A stretch of DNA of 32,146 nucleotides from a bacterium UBA2214 (GTDB lineage: Bacteria > Zhuqueibacterota > Zhuqueibacteria > Residuimicrobiales > Residuimicrobiaceae), in contig DCUM01000113.1 of the NCBI GenBank assembly GCA_002327255.1, positions 686 through 32,831 of the forward strand, in the 5' to 3' direction. The notes under the pieces are model-generated. The model worked only from the letters and a program-made list of their open reading frames with translations. It was not told where the DNA came from and searched no databases. This document shows, piece after piece, positions 25,010 through 31,691 of this stretch (the first letter of the stretch is position 1; the number at the start of each line of letters is the position of its first letter). Position numbers and translations under genes: made by a program.

Positions 25010-26089
25010 ATGGAAAAAACCTATGCACTCATCATGGCCGGAGGGATTGGCAGCCGCTTCTGGCCCAGGAGTCGCAAAGCGCTCCCCAAACAATATCTGC
25101 CGTTGTTGGGGAAAGAGACCATGATCCAGGCAGTGTGTCATCGTCTGCAAGATTTTCTTCCCAAGGAATTCATATTTATTGTTTCCACCCGTTCTCAACT
25201 GCCGCTGATCAAGGCGCAGCTGCCATGGTTCAAGGCATCGCATCTGATCATCGAACCCTTTGGAAAAAATACGGCGCCTTGCATCGGCCTGGCGGCGGTG
25301 CATCTGCAGCACATTGATCCGGATGCCATTATGGTCGCATTGCCTTCGGATCATCTCATCGCGGATACGGAAAAATTTACGGAAATATTGAATGCCGCGG
25401 TCGAGCTGGTTACCCAAGACCCGCATGCGCTGGTGACCATCGGGATAGAACCGACCTATCCGGCGACGGGTTATGGTTATATCCAGCGCGGTGAGCGGAT
25501 CGATGGGGTGCATGGCAAGGCCTTCACCGTACGCGCCTTTGCCGAAAAACCGACCGTGGAAGTTGCCGGGCAGTTTTTTTCAACCGGTGAGTTTCTCTGG
25601 AACAGCGGTATTTTCGTCTGGCGCGCCGGCACCATTTTGCAGTACATCGACGAACTGATACCCGATCTCTCGACCGGGCTGCGCGAAATCCGCCAGGCCC
25701 TGGGCAGCAGGCGTCTCGCCGCGGTCACCGAAAAGGTTTACAAACAAATTCACAGCGATTCCATCGATTACGGCATCATGGAGCACGCCAGCAATGTCAT
25801 TGTGCTCGAAGCGAATTTCGGCTGGAGCGACGTCGGCAGCTGGGAGGAAGTGTATAAAATATCGCCCAAGGATGAAGACGGTAATATCCTCATCCAGGAT
25901 CCGATTGTCAAAAATGTCAGGAATTGTTATATCGAAGGCAGCGGACGCGTCATGGCGGTGGTGGGTGTGGAGGATTTGATCGTCGTCGATACACCGGATG
26001 CCCTGCTGATCTGCCGGCGGGACCAATCTCAGGAAGTCAAATGGGTCGTGGAAAAGCTCAAGCACAGCGGATTACAAAAATTGCTCTAG
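25010..26089 (+). CDS. manC: Mannose-1-phosphate guanylyltransferase, short form
   Basis: The enzyme joins GTP and mannose 1-phosphate to give GDP-mannose, a donor for lipopolysaccharide, exopolysaccharide and glycoprotein sugars. The 359-residue protein begins A-L-I-M-A-G-G-I-G-S-R-F-W-P-R-S-R with P-K-Q following, the nucleotidyltransferase signature. It continues with E-P-F-G-K-N-T-A-P, L-P-S-D-H, Y-G-Y-I-Q, F-A-E-K-P, F-L-W-N-S-G-I-F-V-W and F-G-W-S-D-V-G-S-W, all typical of the family. The length fits the single-function form without the phosphomannose isomerase domain. It follows thioredoxin by 10 bp and is followed 2 bp later by a small conserved gene. The ribosome binding site is weak (AAAGAAG). 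Confidence 0.95.
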   Translation: MEKTYALIMAGGIGSRFWPRSRKALPKQYLPLLGKETMIQAVCHRLQDFLPKEFIFIVSTRSQLPLIKAQLPWFKASHLIIEPFGKNTAPCIGLAAVHLQHIDPDAIMVALPSDHLIADTEKFTEILNAAVELVTQDPHALVTIGIEPTYPATGYGYIQRGERIDGVHGKAFTVRAFAEKPTVEVAGQFFSTGEFLWNSGIFVWRAGTILQYIDELIPDLSTGLREIRQALGSRRLAAVTEKVYKQIHSDSIDYGIMEHASNVIVLEANFGWSDVGSWEEVYKISPKDEDGNILIQDPIVKNVRNCYIEGSGRVMAVVGVEDLIVVDTPDALLICRRDQSQEVKWVVEKLKHSGLQKLL

Positions 26090-26091
26090 AC

Positions 26092-26388
26092 ATGAGCGAG
26101 GAGGAGGTGCTCCTCGCCCTGGAGACGCTGGCGAAAGCGCTCGACATCGAAGTGCGTTATGAGAAGGGCGATTTTCTCGGCGGTCTGTGTTGCGTCGAGG
26201 GGCAAAACCTCATTATGGTACAGAAAAACGAGCCACCTGGCCGCAAGATTCAAACTCTGGCGCGGGAACTGGGCGCCTTCGACCTGGAAAATGTCTACGT
26301 ATTACCAGCCTTGCGCACGCTGATCGAAACCGAGACCGCCGAAGGCAAACGCCGCACCCGGAGCGCAGCACCGCCCCCCGCGTTTTGA
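26092..26388 (+). CDS. Small conserved protein of unknown function, 98 aa
   Basis: The ATG lies 2 bp after the stop of the guanylyltransferase gene, and the coding frame differs from it, so translational coupling is likely. The product has a helical start (E-E-V-L-L-A-L-E-T-L-A-K-A-L-D-I-E-V-R-Y-E), a central G-D-F-L-G-G-L-C-C-V-E-G-Q-N-L-I-M-V and a helix with L-A-R-E-L-G-A-F-D-L-E-N-V-Y-V-L-P-A-L-R. I have an impression of a widespread small protein with this pattern in FCB bacteria, but cannot name a family. The last about 15 residues are basic and Pro/Ala-rich and look unstructured. No membrane segment is seen. Confidence 0.7.
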   Translation: MSEEEVLLALETLAKALDIEVRYEKGDFLGGLCCVEGQNLIMVQKNEPPGRKIQTLARELGAFDLENVYVLPALRTLIETETAEGKRRTRSAAPPPAF

Positions 26389-26396
26389 GGGCACGA

Positions 26397-26425
26397 TTGC
26401 CTCTGATGGTCTCCAATTTTATACT
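26397..26425 (+). promoter_or_regulatory. Candidate sigma-70-type promoter for ptsN
   Basis: TTGCCT (26397-26402), 17-nt spacer, TATACT (26420-26425), about 62 nt upstream of the ptsN ATG. It begins just after the previous gene's stop. Confidence 0.5.
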
Positions 26426-26487
26426 CTGACCACCTGACAGGCTGGAAAAAGCGGCCCTATCCCTAATTTTCTCTCAGGAGGGAGACT

Positions 26488-26949
26488 ATGCATAGAACTG
26501 AACTCGCCAAGTTTTTCAAGGAAAATCTTTTCATCGCCAATCTCAAAGCCAGGCGTAAAGATGCAGCGATTGCAGAATTACTGGATTTGTTCGTCGCCGA
26601 GAAGTACATCCGTAACCGCGATATCGTTCTCGAGATGCTCCATCAGCGCGAAACCCTCGGCAGTACGGGCATCGGCAAGGGCGTGGCCATCCCCCATGGC
26701 CGCACGACGGCCGCTTCCGAGGTGCTCATCGCCTTCGGAAAGACCGAAACCGGCATCGAATTTGATGCCATCGATGACAAGCCCGTCCATCTGTTTTTTA
26801 TGGTCATTGCGCCGCCCAACGATGAAGGTAACGTCTATCTGCCCATCCTGGGCTCGCTGGTTACCATCCTCAATGAAAAGAGCAATCGCGACCGCTTGCT
26901 CAAAGTGGAAAATTATGCGGATTTTATAGCTCTTGTCAAAGGAGAGTGA
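26488..26949 (+). CDS. ptsN: PTS EIIA component, PtsN/fructose-type
   Basis: The 153-residue product is a phosphocarrier of the fructose/nitrogen EIIA family. The phosphorylated histidine is H70 in G-K-G-V-A-I-P-H-G-R, with L-H-Q-R-E-T-L-G-S-T-G-I upstream and L-F-F-M-V-I-A-P downstream, both typical. No sugar permease (EIIB/EIIC) is adjacent, which points to a regulatory rather than a transport role; HPr and EI are not in the window. AGGAGG lies 6-7 nt before the ATG. A zinc-ribbon gene starts 3 bp after its stop, implying an operon. Confidence 0.9.
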   Translation: MHRTELAKFFKENLFIANLKARRKDAAIAELLDLFVAEKYIRNRDIVLEMLHQRETLGSTGIGKGVAIPHGRTTAASEVLIAFGKTETGIEFDAIDDKPVHLFFMVIAPPNDEGNVYLPILGSLVTILNEKSNRDRLLKVENYADFIALVKGE

Positions 26950-26952
26950 GCA

Positions 26953-27288
26953 ATGATCAAAAAAGATCTGGAATTGCTGGTGTCTCTGCAGGATATTGAT
27001 CTGATGGCCGAAGAGGTCGGCGAGATGGAAAAATTGGGATTTTCCGTTTCCGGATATGGTGAGCTGAAAAAGGCGCGTGAAGAGCTGGCCGCGAGTATCA
27101 GCAAACCCCTGGTGTTCCGCTATGAACGTCTGCGGGCGAAATTGAAACGCGCCATTGTGCCGGTGAAAAATGACATCTGCCTGGGATGTTTTTTGCGTCA
27201 GCCCACCTCCATCGGCGTCAAGGGGCGCGAGGATGAGGAGATATTCACCTGCGAAAATTGTGGCCGGATGTTGTACTGGCTGGATTGA
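26953..27288 (+). CDS. Small C4 zinc-ribbon protein with helical N-terminus
   Basis: The 111-residue product has a charged helical N-terminal part (about 1-70) that could form a short coiled coil. The C-terminus is a zinc ribbon with C-L-G-C, then 18-20 residues, and C-E-N-C-G-R-M-L-Y. This end resembles the C4 zinc ribbon of the larger DUF164-type proteins (about 240 aa), but the long coiled coil of those proteins is mostly missing. The function is unknown; nucleic acid binding is a guess. It begins 3 bp after ptsN, with a weak ribosome binding site inside the ptsN end. The bidirectional terminator at 27538-27573 lies 250 bp downstream. Confidence 0.8.
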   Translation: MIKKDLELLVSLQDIDLMAEEVGEMEKLGFSVSGYGELKKAREELAASISKPLVFRYERLRAKLKRAIVPVKNDICLGCFLRQPTSIGVKGREDEEIFTCENCGRMLYWLD

Positions 27289-27596
27289 AGTTGCCGTTTT
27301 TATCAGGAGGCAGCCGGTAACGATCCGGAAACCGGGCCTCCAGCCGGCATTCAGGCTGAGGGGCGGGCGCTGTCCCGGGACGGTGATGTGCCGGACCTGA
27401 CAACGCCAGCGGGCCGGATCATATCTTTTATTCCATCAGGTGCCAGACCATCCATAATGGTTCTTTGATTCGGCTTGCCTGGGTGTGGACGGATTATTTG
27501 TGCTTACGGTTCGCCCGTTCAGGACTTTGCAGATAACAAAAAAGGCTGTTCGTTTGATCGAACAGCCTTTTTTATCAGGATTCATGCTTGCTGCAA
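27289..27596. other. Convergent intergenic region, 308 bp
   Basis: The stretch between the zinc-ribbon gene and the synthase on the other strand holds one strong bidirectional terminator near its right end (27538-27573). The GC-rich part (27300-27420) has several short inverted repeats but none with a T-tract. No gene is supported. Confidence 0.55.
27538..27573. terminator. Bidirectional rho-independent terminator
   Basis: A 9-bp GC-containing core (27544-27552 with 27559-27567) is extended by six A-T pairs, with a 6-nt loop. The T-tracts on both strands allow termination of the ptsN transcript (plus) and the synthase transcript (minus). Confidence 0.9.
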
Positions 27597-28787
27597 TCAG
27601 ATAATCCCCACTTTTTTACCCACTTTTCCGCACAAGTCCAGAACCTGATCCAGCTCTTCATCCGTATGCGTCGCCATATAGCTGGTGCGGATCAGCGATT
27701 TGCCCGGCGGCACCGCCGGACTGATGACCGGGTTTGAAAAGATGCCGTTTTCAAACAGGAGCCTCCAGAATCCGAACGTCTTTTCGTCATCACCGATCAG
27801 CAGCGGGATGATCGGCGTTTCACTGACGCCGATGTTGAAGCCGAGTTCGGTGAAGCCTTTTTGCATTTTGCGGACATTATGCCACAAGCGCTCGCGGCGT
27901 TCCGGTTCTTTCTGTAAAATATCGAGCGCTGTGATGACCGTGGCGACGGCTGCCGGCGGGGGGCTGGCCTGAAAGATCAGGGCGCGGGAGACGTGCTTGA
28001 TGTAATGGATCACATCCTCGGCGCCGGCGATGAATCCGCCGATGGAGGCGAATGACTTGCTGAAGGTGCCCATGACCAGGTCCACTTCCTTCTGCAGACC
28101 AAAGTGCTCAGCGGTGCCGCGGCCGTGGGCGCCGAGCACGCCGATGGAATGGGCGTCATCGATCATGATGCGGGCGCCGTGTTTCTTGGCGACTTGCACG
28201 AGATTGGGGAGGTCGACGATATCACCCCCCATGCTGAAAACACCATCGCTGACAATCAGTACGCCGTGACTTTTTTTATTATTGGTGAGGACGCGGTCGA
28301 GGTCGGCCATGTCGTTATGGCGATATTTCAGGTAGCGGCCAAAGGCGAGGCGCGCACCATCCACAATGCTGGCGTGGTTTTCATTGTCGCCGACAATCAG
28401 GTCCTTGCGTCCAACCAATGCGGCAATGGTACCCTGGTTGGTGGTGAATCCGGTGGAAAAAATCAACGCCGTTTCGGTTTGCATGAATTCGGCGAGACGG
28501 CGCTCCAGTTCCTCATGAATATCGAGGGTGCCGTTGAGGAAGCGTGAACCGGTACAGCCCGATCCGTATTTCTCGATGGCGGCGATGGCGGCTTTTTTGA
28601 CCCGCTCGTCCTGCGTCAAGCCCAGATAGTTGTTGGAGCCGATCATGATCATTTTTTTGCCCTTGATGTACACTTCGGTATCGGCTCCGGAATCAATGGC
28701 TTTGAAATAGGGATACCATCCCTGACGCATCGCCTCTCGGGCGCGCTCAGAGGTTCCAGACTTGCATTTATCGAAAAGATCCGCCAA
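27597..28787 (-). CDS. Alpha-oxoamine synthase, probably serine palmitoyltransferase-like
   Basis: The 396-residue PLP enzyme condenses an amino acid with an acyl-CoA. Visible motifs are S-N-N-Y-L-G-L (51-57), G-S-G-C-T-G-S-R-F-L-N-G-T, H138 in N-E-N-H-A-S, D211-A-H213-S-I-G, and the PLP lysine K244 in G-T-F-S-K-S-F-A-S-I-G-G. The form T-F-S-K-S-x-A-S-x-G-G fits bacterial serine palmitoyltransferases better than BioF or 2-amino-3-ketobutyrate ligase, which usually have T-x-G-K-A. Serine palmitoyltransferase makes 3-ketosphinganine, the first sphingolipid intermediate. The start is a TTG with GGAGG 7-8 nt upstream. A near-consensus promoter (28871-28899) and a 20-codon leader ORF lie upstream. 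BioF or KBL activity cannot be excluded. Confidence 0.85.
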   Translation of the reverse strand: MADLFDKCKSGTSERAREAMRQGWYPYFKAIDSGADTEVYIKGKKMIMIGSNNYLGLTQDERVKKAAIAAIEKYGSGCTGSRFLNGTLDIHEELERRLAEFMQTETALIFSTGFTTNQGTIAALVGRKDLIVGDNENHASIVDGARLAFGRYLKYRHNDMADLDRVLTNNKKSHGVLIVSDGVFSMGGDIVDLPNLVQVAKKHGARIMIDDAHSIGVLGAHGRGTAEHFGLQKEVDLVMGTFSKSFASIGGFIAGAEDVIHYIKHVSRALIFQASPPPAAVATVITALDILQKEPERRERLWHNVRKMQKGFTELGFNIGVSETPIIPLLIGDDEKTFGFWRLLFENGIFSNPVISPAVPPGKSLIRTSYMATHTDEELDQVLDLCGKVGKKVGII

Positions 28788-28788
28788 T

Positions 28789-28851
28789 TCAGGCCTCCAG
28801 CTTTTCTAGGATTGAAAAATAATGAGTTAGGATGAGTTTTGCGATTGCCAT
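28789..28851 (-). CDS. Putative 20-codon leader ORF upstream of the synthase
   Basis: The minus-strand ATG at 28851 follows GAGGAG by only 3 nt. Its 20 codons (M-A-I-A-K-L-I-L-T-H-Y-F and on to E-A) end in TGA one base before the synthase TTG. The predicted transcript start from the promoter at 28871-28899 is near 28864, so the mRNA would open almost directly with this site. It could be a leader peptide coupling or controlling synthase translation, or chance. Confidence 0.4.
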   Translation of the reverse strand: MAIAKLILTHYFSILEKLEA

Positions 28852-28870
28852 ATACTCCTCAATTTCATCA

Positions 28871-28899
28871 AATATACTGATTCATCCCATGAATGTCAA
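28871..28899 (-). promoter_or_regulatory. Sigma-70-type promoter of the synthase
   Basis: On the minus strand: perfect TTGACA, 17-nt spacer, TATATT. This is the closest match to the sigma-70 consensus in the window. Confidence 0.7.
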
Positions 28900-28951
28900 G
28901 TCGAAATACGGTTTCGTTATTTGTCCTTTCTTGAATATGCGAAATTACAGC

Positions 28952-28980
28952 TTGCATCTGTGGCGCAGAAGCGCTAATTT
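28952..28980 (+). promoter_or_regulatory. Candidate sigma-70-type promoter of the epimerase gene
   Basis: TTGCAT (28952-28957), 17-nt spacer, TAATTT (28975-28980), about 38 nt upstream of the ATG at 29019. Confidence 0.4.
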
Positions 28981-29018
28981 TGCTGCGTTGCTCATCACCA
29001 ACGAGAGGATAGAAGCCT

Positions 29019-29999
29019 ATGCCAGTTCTGGTCACGGGCGCCAATGGATTCATCGGCAGCGCCCTGGTGGAAAAACTGCTCGCCGGCGGTCATGCGGTAC
29101 GCTGTCTGGTGCGCAAAACAAGTGATCTCACCTGGCTGCGCGATTTGCCCGTCACCTGCTCCTATGCCGATCTGCGCGATGTCGCATCGCTGGCCGGGGC
29201 GGTGGCGGATGCGGAGATGGTTTTTCACCTGGCCGGCGTCACCAAAGCCCGCGATGAACAGGGCTACCTGCAGGGGAATTATCAGACCACGGTGAATCTC
29301 CTCGATGCCTGCGCCCGGCATGCTCCGTCCGGACAGCGTTTCATCTACGTCTCCAGTCAGGCGGCCGCAGGTCCGAGTCTGCAGGGGGTACCCCTCACCG
29401 AACAGGACCCCGCACAGCCGATTTCCCTCTACGGTGAGGCCAAATGGCGCGCCGAACAGGCGGTCCGGGCCTACAGCCGCGACCGTTTTGCCACCATCAT
29501 CCGTCCGCCGTCGGTCTATGGGGCTCGTGACCGCGATATCCATGTTTACTTTCAGTCGGTGCAAAAGGGTTTTTTGCTGCTCCTCGGATCCGGCACGCAA
29601 AAGATCAGTCTGGTGCATGTGCGCGATCTGGTCAACGGCATGATGCTGGCAGCCCAGCAGGAGATCGCCCGCGGCAAAACATACTTTATCACCGGCGCTG
29701 AGGACTACGACTGGATCACCATCGGACAAAGCGTCGCCGCGGCACTGGACAAGCGGCCGCTCATCGTCAAGGTGCCGGTGTGGATGCTGAACGTGGCCGC
29801 TTTTTTCAGCGTCGCATCCGCGCATCTGCGCGCCAAACCGGCGCTCCTCAACCGCGACAAGTTGCGGGAAATGAAACAACCCGCCTGGCTGTGCAGCAGC
29901 GCGCTGGCGCAGCGGGAATTGGGCTACAAGCCGGAGGTTTCGCTGCAACAGGGCATCGCTGAAACCGCGCAATGGTACCGCGATCAGGGCTGGTTGTGA
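29019..29999 (+). CDS. NAD-dependent epimerase/dehydratase (extended SDR family)
   Basis: The 326-residue product opens with V-L-V-T-G-A-N-G-F-I-G (glycine-rich NAD(P) loop, residues 7-13). It has the D-L-R-D segment, F-H-L-A-G-V, Y-V-S-S (catalytic Ser) and Y138-G-E-A-K142, the Tyr/Lys pair of short-chain dehydrogenases, then I-I-R-P-P-S-V-Y-G. This is the extended SDR plan of sugar epimerases and related reductases. Its substrate cannot be read from sequence. It diverges from the serine-palmitoyltransferase-like gene, and in Caulobacter an enzyme of this family (CerR) serves as ceramide reductase beside a serine palmitoyltransferase, so a sphingolipid role is possible (inference). GAGAGGA lies upstream of the ATG. 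It converges with the next gene, only 5 bp away. Confidence 0.88.
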   Translation: MPVLVTGANGFIGSALVEKLLAGGHAVRCLVRKTSDLTWLRDLPVTCSYADLRDVASLAGAVADAEMVFHLAGVTKARDEQGYLQGNYQTTVNLLDACARHAPSGQRFIYVSSQAAAGPSLQGVPLTEQDPAQPISLYGEAKWRAEQAVRAYSRDRFATIIRPPSVYGARDRDIHVYFQSVQKGFLLLLGSGTQKISLVHVRDLVNGMMLAAQQEIARGKTYFITGAEDYDWITIGQSVAAALDKRPLIVKVPVWMLNVAAFFSVASAHLRAKPALLNRDKLREMKQPAWLCSSALAQRELGYKPEVSLQQGIAETAQWYRDQGWL

Positions 30000-30004
30000 A
30001 GATG

Positions 30005-30973
30005 TTATGGGAGGCTGGTTTGCAGGAGCCGCTGGATGTGATCGTTGATCATTTTTTGTGAAACCGTATCCTCGGGGGCTCTTTCCAGACACTGGTACGA
30101 GGCGGCCTGAAGGAAGCGCATCATCTCGCCGGCAGCGATGCGGCTGGCATAGCGATAGACCCGGTTGCGGCGGTTTTTGGCGCTCATTTCGACCGGCACC
30201 GCACCGATCGGCGTCATGAATGAAAATTCAAATCTCGGGGAAATGATCTCACGGACCAAAATACCTTCAGCCGTCATCTGCGCGAGCACCGCATGCAATC
30301 CTTCTGCGGTGATGGGGATTTCTCCGGGCAAGGCGCTGTATATCTCACTTTCCGTGGGGATGCCTTTTTCCCAGATGGCGCACAAGGCGGCCATCGCGAC
30401 CACGGACGGGATGGTTTTCAGACGCACCGGTGCCTCCTCAGGCGCATGGATGCGCTCGGCCAGTTTCGAGAGGCCCTGCACCAGCAAACTGTTGACATCA
30501 AACAGGGGCCCCGTGCCGGCGTTTGGCGACATGGCCGCAGCGCCGCGATCCGGGAACGCACCGGCGTTACCGCGCAAGGGCGCCAGGGAGGGCAACGTGG
30601 GCTGCGGTGTGCCGGACGGCGTGTACGCCATCCATGGGATCGGAACCGGGAAAAATGGCTTCGCGACACTGTCTGCAGGCTCTTCACTTCCCATCAGCGC
30701 CTCTTGGCGCTGCGGTGCCGCAAGAACCAGTCCCGCTTCGCCGGATGTCGTTTCAGGAAGCCTGAGCGCCGCTGCTGATGGCTGCACAACGGACCCGGAG
30801 TGGCGCGGAGCCGGCGCTGCTGTCATGGCTGGCAGCGATTGAAAAGCGATGCTGACCGCTTCGCTCTCTGCAATCACCGCAGCGCGAAAATGGTAGAGGA
30901 GAAAAAAGAGCAGCAGCGCGCCATGAAACACCAGGGATGTCAGGAACGCCAGCCGCAGGGGATGATGATTCAT
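30005..30973 (-). CDS. Unknown membrane-anchored protein with TonB-like N-terminus and helical C-terminal domain
   Basis: The 322-residue product begins with a short cytoplasmic tail and one membrane helix (L-A-F-L-T-S-L-V-F-H-G-A-L-L-L-F-F-L-L-Y), with the S-L-x-x-H pattern seen in TonB-type proteins. Residues about 45-165 are rich in Pro, Ala and Ser and probably unstructured, as in the periplasm-spanning part of TonB. The C-terminal about 150 residues are helical: I-P-S-V-V-A-M-A-A-L-C-A-I-W-E-K-G-I-P-T-E-S-E-I-Y and L-H-A-V-L-A-Q-M-T-A-E-G-I-L-V have a winged-helix look. The TonB C-terminal beta domain is not seen. I do not recognise the family. The ATG has only a weak GGA upstream. It converges with the epimerase gene, with no space for a terminator between. 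Confidence 0.7.
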   Translation of the reverse strand: MNHHPLRLAFLTSLVFHGALLLFFLLYHFRAAVIAESEAVSIAFQSLPAMTAAPAPRHSGSVVQPSAAALRLPETTSGEAGLVLAAPQRQEALMGSEEPADSVAKPFFPVPIPWMAYTPSGTPQPTLPSLAPLRGNAGAFPDRGAAAMSPNAGTGPLFDVNSLLVQGLSKLAERIHAPEEAPVRLKTIPSVVAMAALCAIWEKGIPTESEIYSALPGEIPITAEGLHAVLAQMTAEGILVREIISPRFEFSFMTPIGAVPVEMSAKNRRNRVYRYASRIAAGEMMRFLQAASYQCLERAPEDTVSQKMINDHIQRLLQTSLP

Positions 30974-31345
30974 ACGTTTTCCGGGTACATGATTGTAATT
31001 AATACGTTTCAGAAGCGAACAAGTTCCTGAACGGGTTATTCCCTTGGTTTTTACGGCAAAAAATGGTACCTTTTCATCCGGCCTATGCGCTCAGAACGGA
31101 ACAGGCAGGGTGCGCAGACAAATAATTGCAGGTCGAGCAGTCTGCTCGCATTGCAACGATTCCGGTTTATCCGGGTCAGGGTGTCAAATCAGGCTATTGC
31201 CTGGTTATGGTTTTCCCTGCGCCTCTCGGCGGTGACTCATTCAAACAATACGAGAATAAAACTGTTTTGGGTTTTTTTCACATCGCTCGCCGGAGACTCG
31301 TTCAGGGTAATATAAGAATTTATGGTTTAAAGCGTGAGAAATAAT
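30974..31345. other. Divergent intergenic region, 372 bp
   Basis: It separates the membrane-anchored protein (minus) from cutA (plus). It contains a strong 31-bp palindrome (31126-31156) and a pair of diverged direct repeats (31231-31257 and 31292-31319). Overlapping plus-strand frames between 31044 and 31344 lack ribosome binding sites and family features. A weak minus-strand promoter (TTGTTC, 19 nt, TACAAT) lies just upstream of the 30973 start. Confidence 0.5.
31126..31156. repeat. 31-bp inverted repeat, possible operator
   Basis: The half-sites TTGCA-3 nt-CGAGCAG and CTGCTCG-3 nt-TGCAA flank a single central T. Twelve of fifteen positions are symmetric, including a perfect 7-bp inner arm. 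No T-tract follows, so it does not look like a terminator. A dimeric repressor or activator site is possible. Confidence 0.55.
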
Positions 31346-31678
31346 ATGGAATCTTTCATACTCGTCATGACCACGTTGCCTTCCAGAGAGGAAGCGGAAC
31401 AGCTGGCAGAGAGACTGCTCAAGGCGCGGCTCATCGCCTGCGCCAATATTGTGCCGGCCGTCTCTTCACTGTTTCACTGGAAAGGCAAACTCGACCGTGC
31501 AGAAGAAGTGTTGGTGTTGATGAAGAGCCGCAAGAAATATTTTAAAGATTTGACCGAATGGATTCAGGCGCATCATTCCTATGAGGTGCCCGAAATCATC
31601 GCCTTGCCGATCGTAGCGGGCTCACAGGAATATCTCGACTGGATCGAGGAAGAGACCAGTTTGGCGGATTGGAATTGA
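31346..31678 (+). CDS. cutA: CutA-like divalent cation tolerance protein
   Basis: The 110-residue product matches CutA in length and pattern: T-T-L-P-S-R-E-E-A-E-Q-L-A-E-R-L-L-K-A-R-L-I-A-C-A-N-I at the N-terminus, S-L-F-H-W-K-G-K-L, then E-V-L-V-L-M-K-S and H-S-Y-E-V-P-E-I-I-A-L-P. CutA is a small trimeric ferredoxin-like protein linked to copper tolerance in E. coli; its molecular role is not settled. I chose the ATG at 31346; a GTG four codons upstream is the alternative, and neither has a strong ribosome binding site. The aminotransferase gene starts 13 bp after the stop, so the two are probably one operon. Confidence 0.93.
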   Translation: MESFILVMTTLPSREEAEQLAERLLKARLIACANIVPAVSSLFHWKGKLDRAEEVLVLMKSRKKYFKDLTEWIQAHHSYEVPEIIALPIVAGSQEYLDWIEEETSLADWN

Positions 31679-31691
31679 AGAGGAGACCGGC

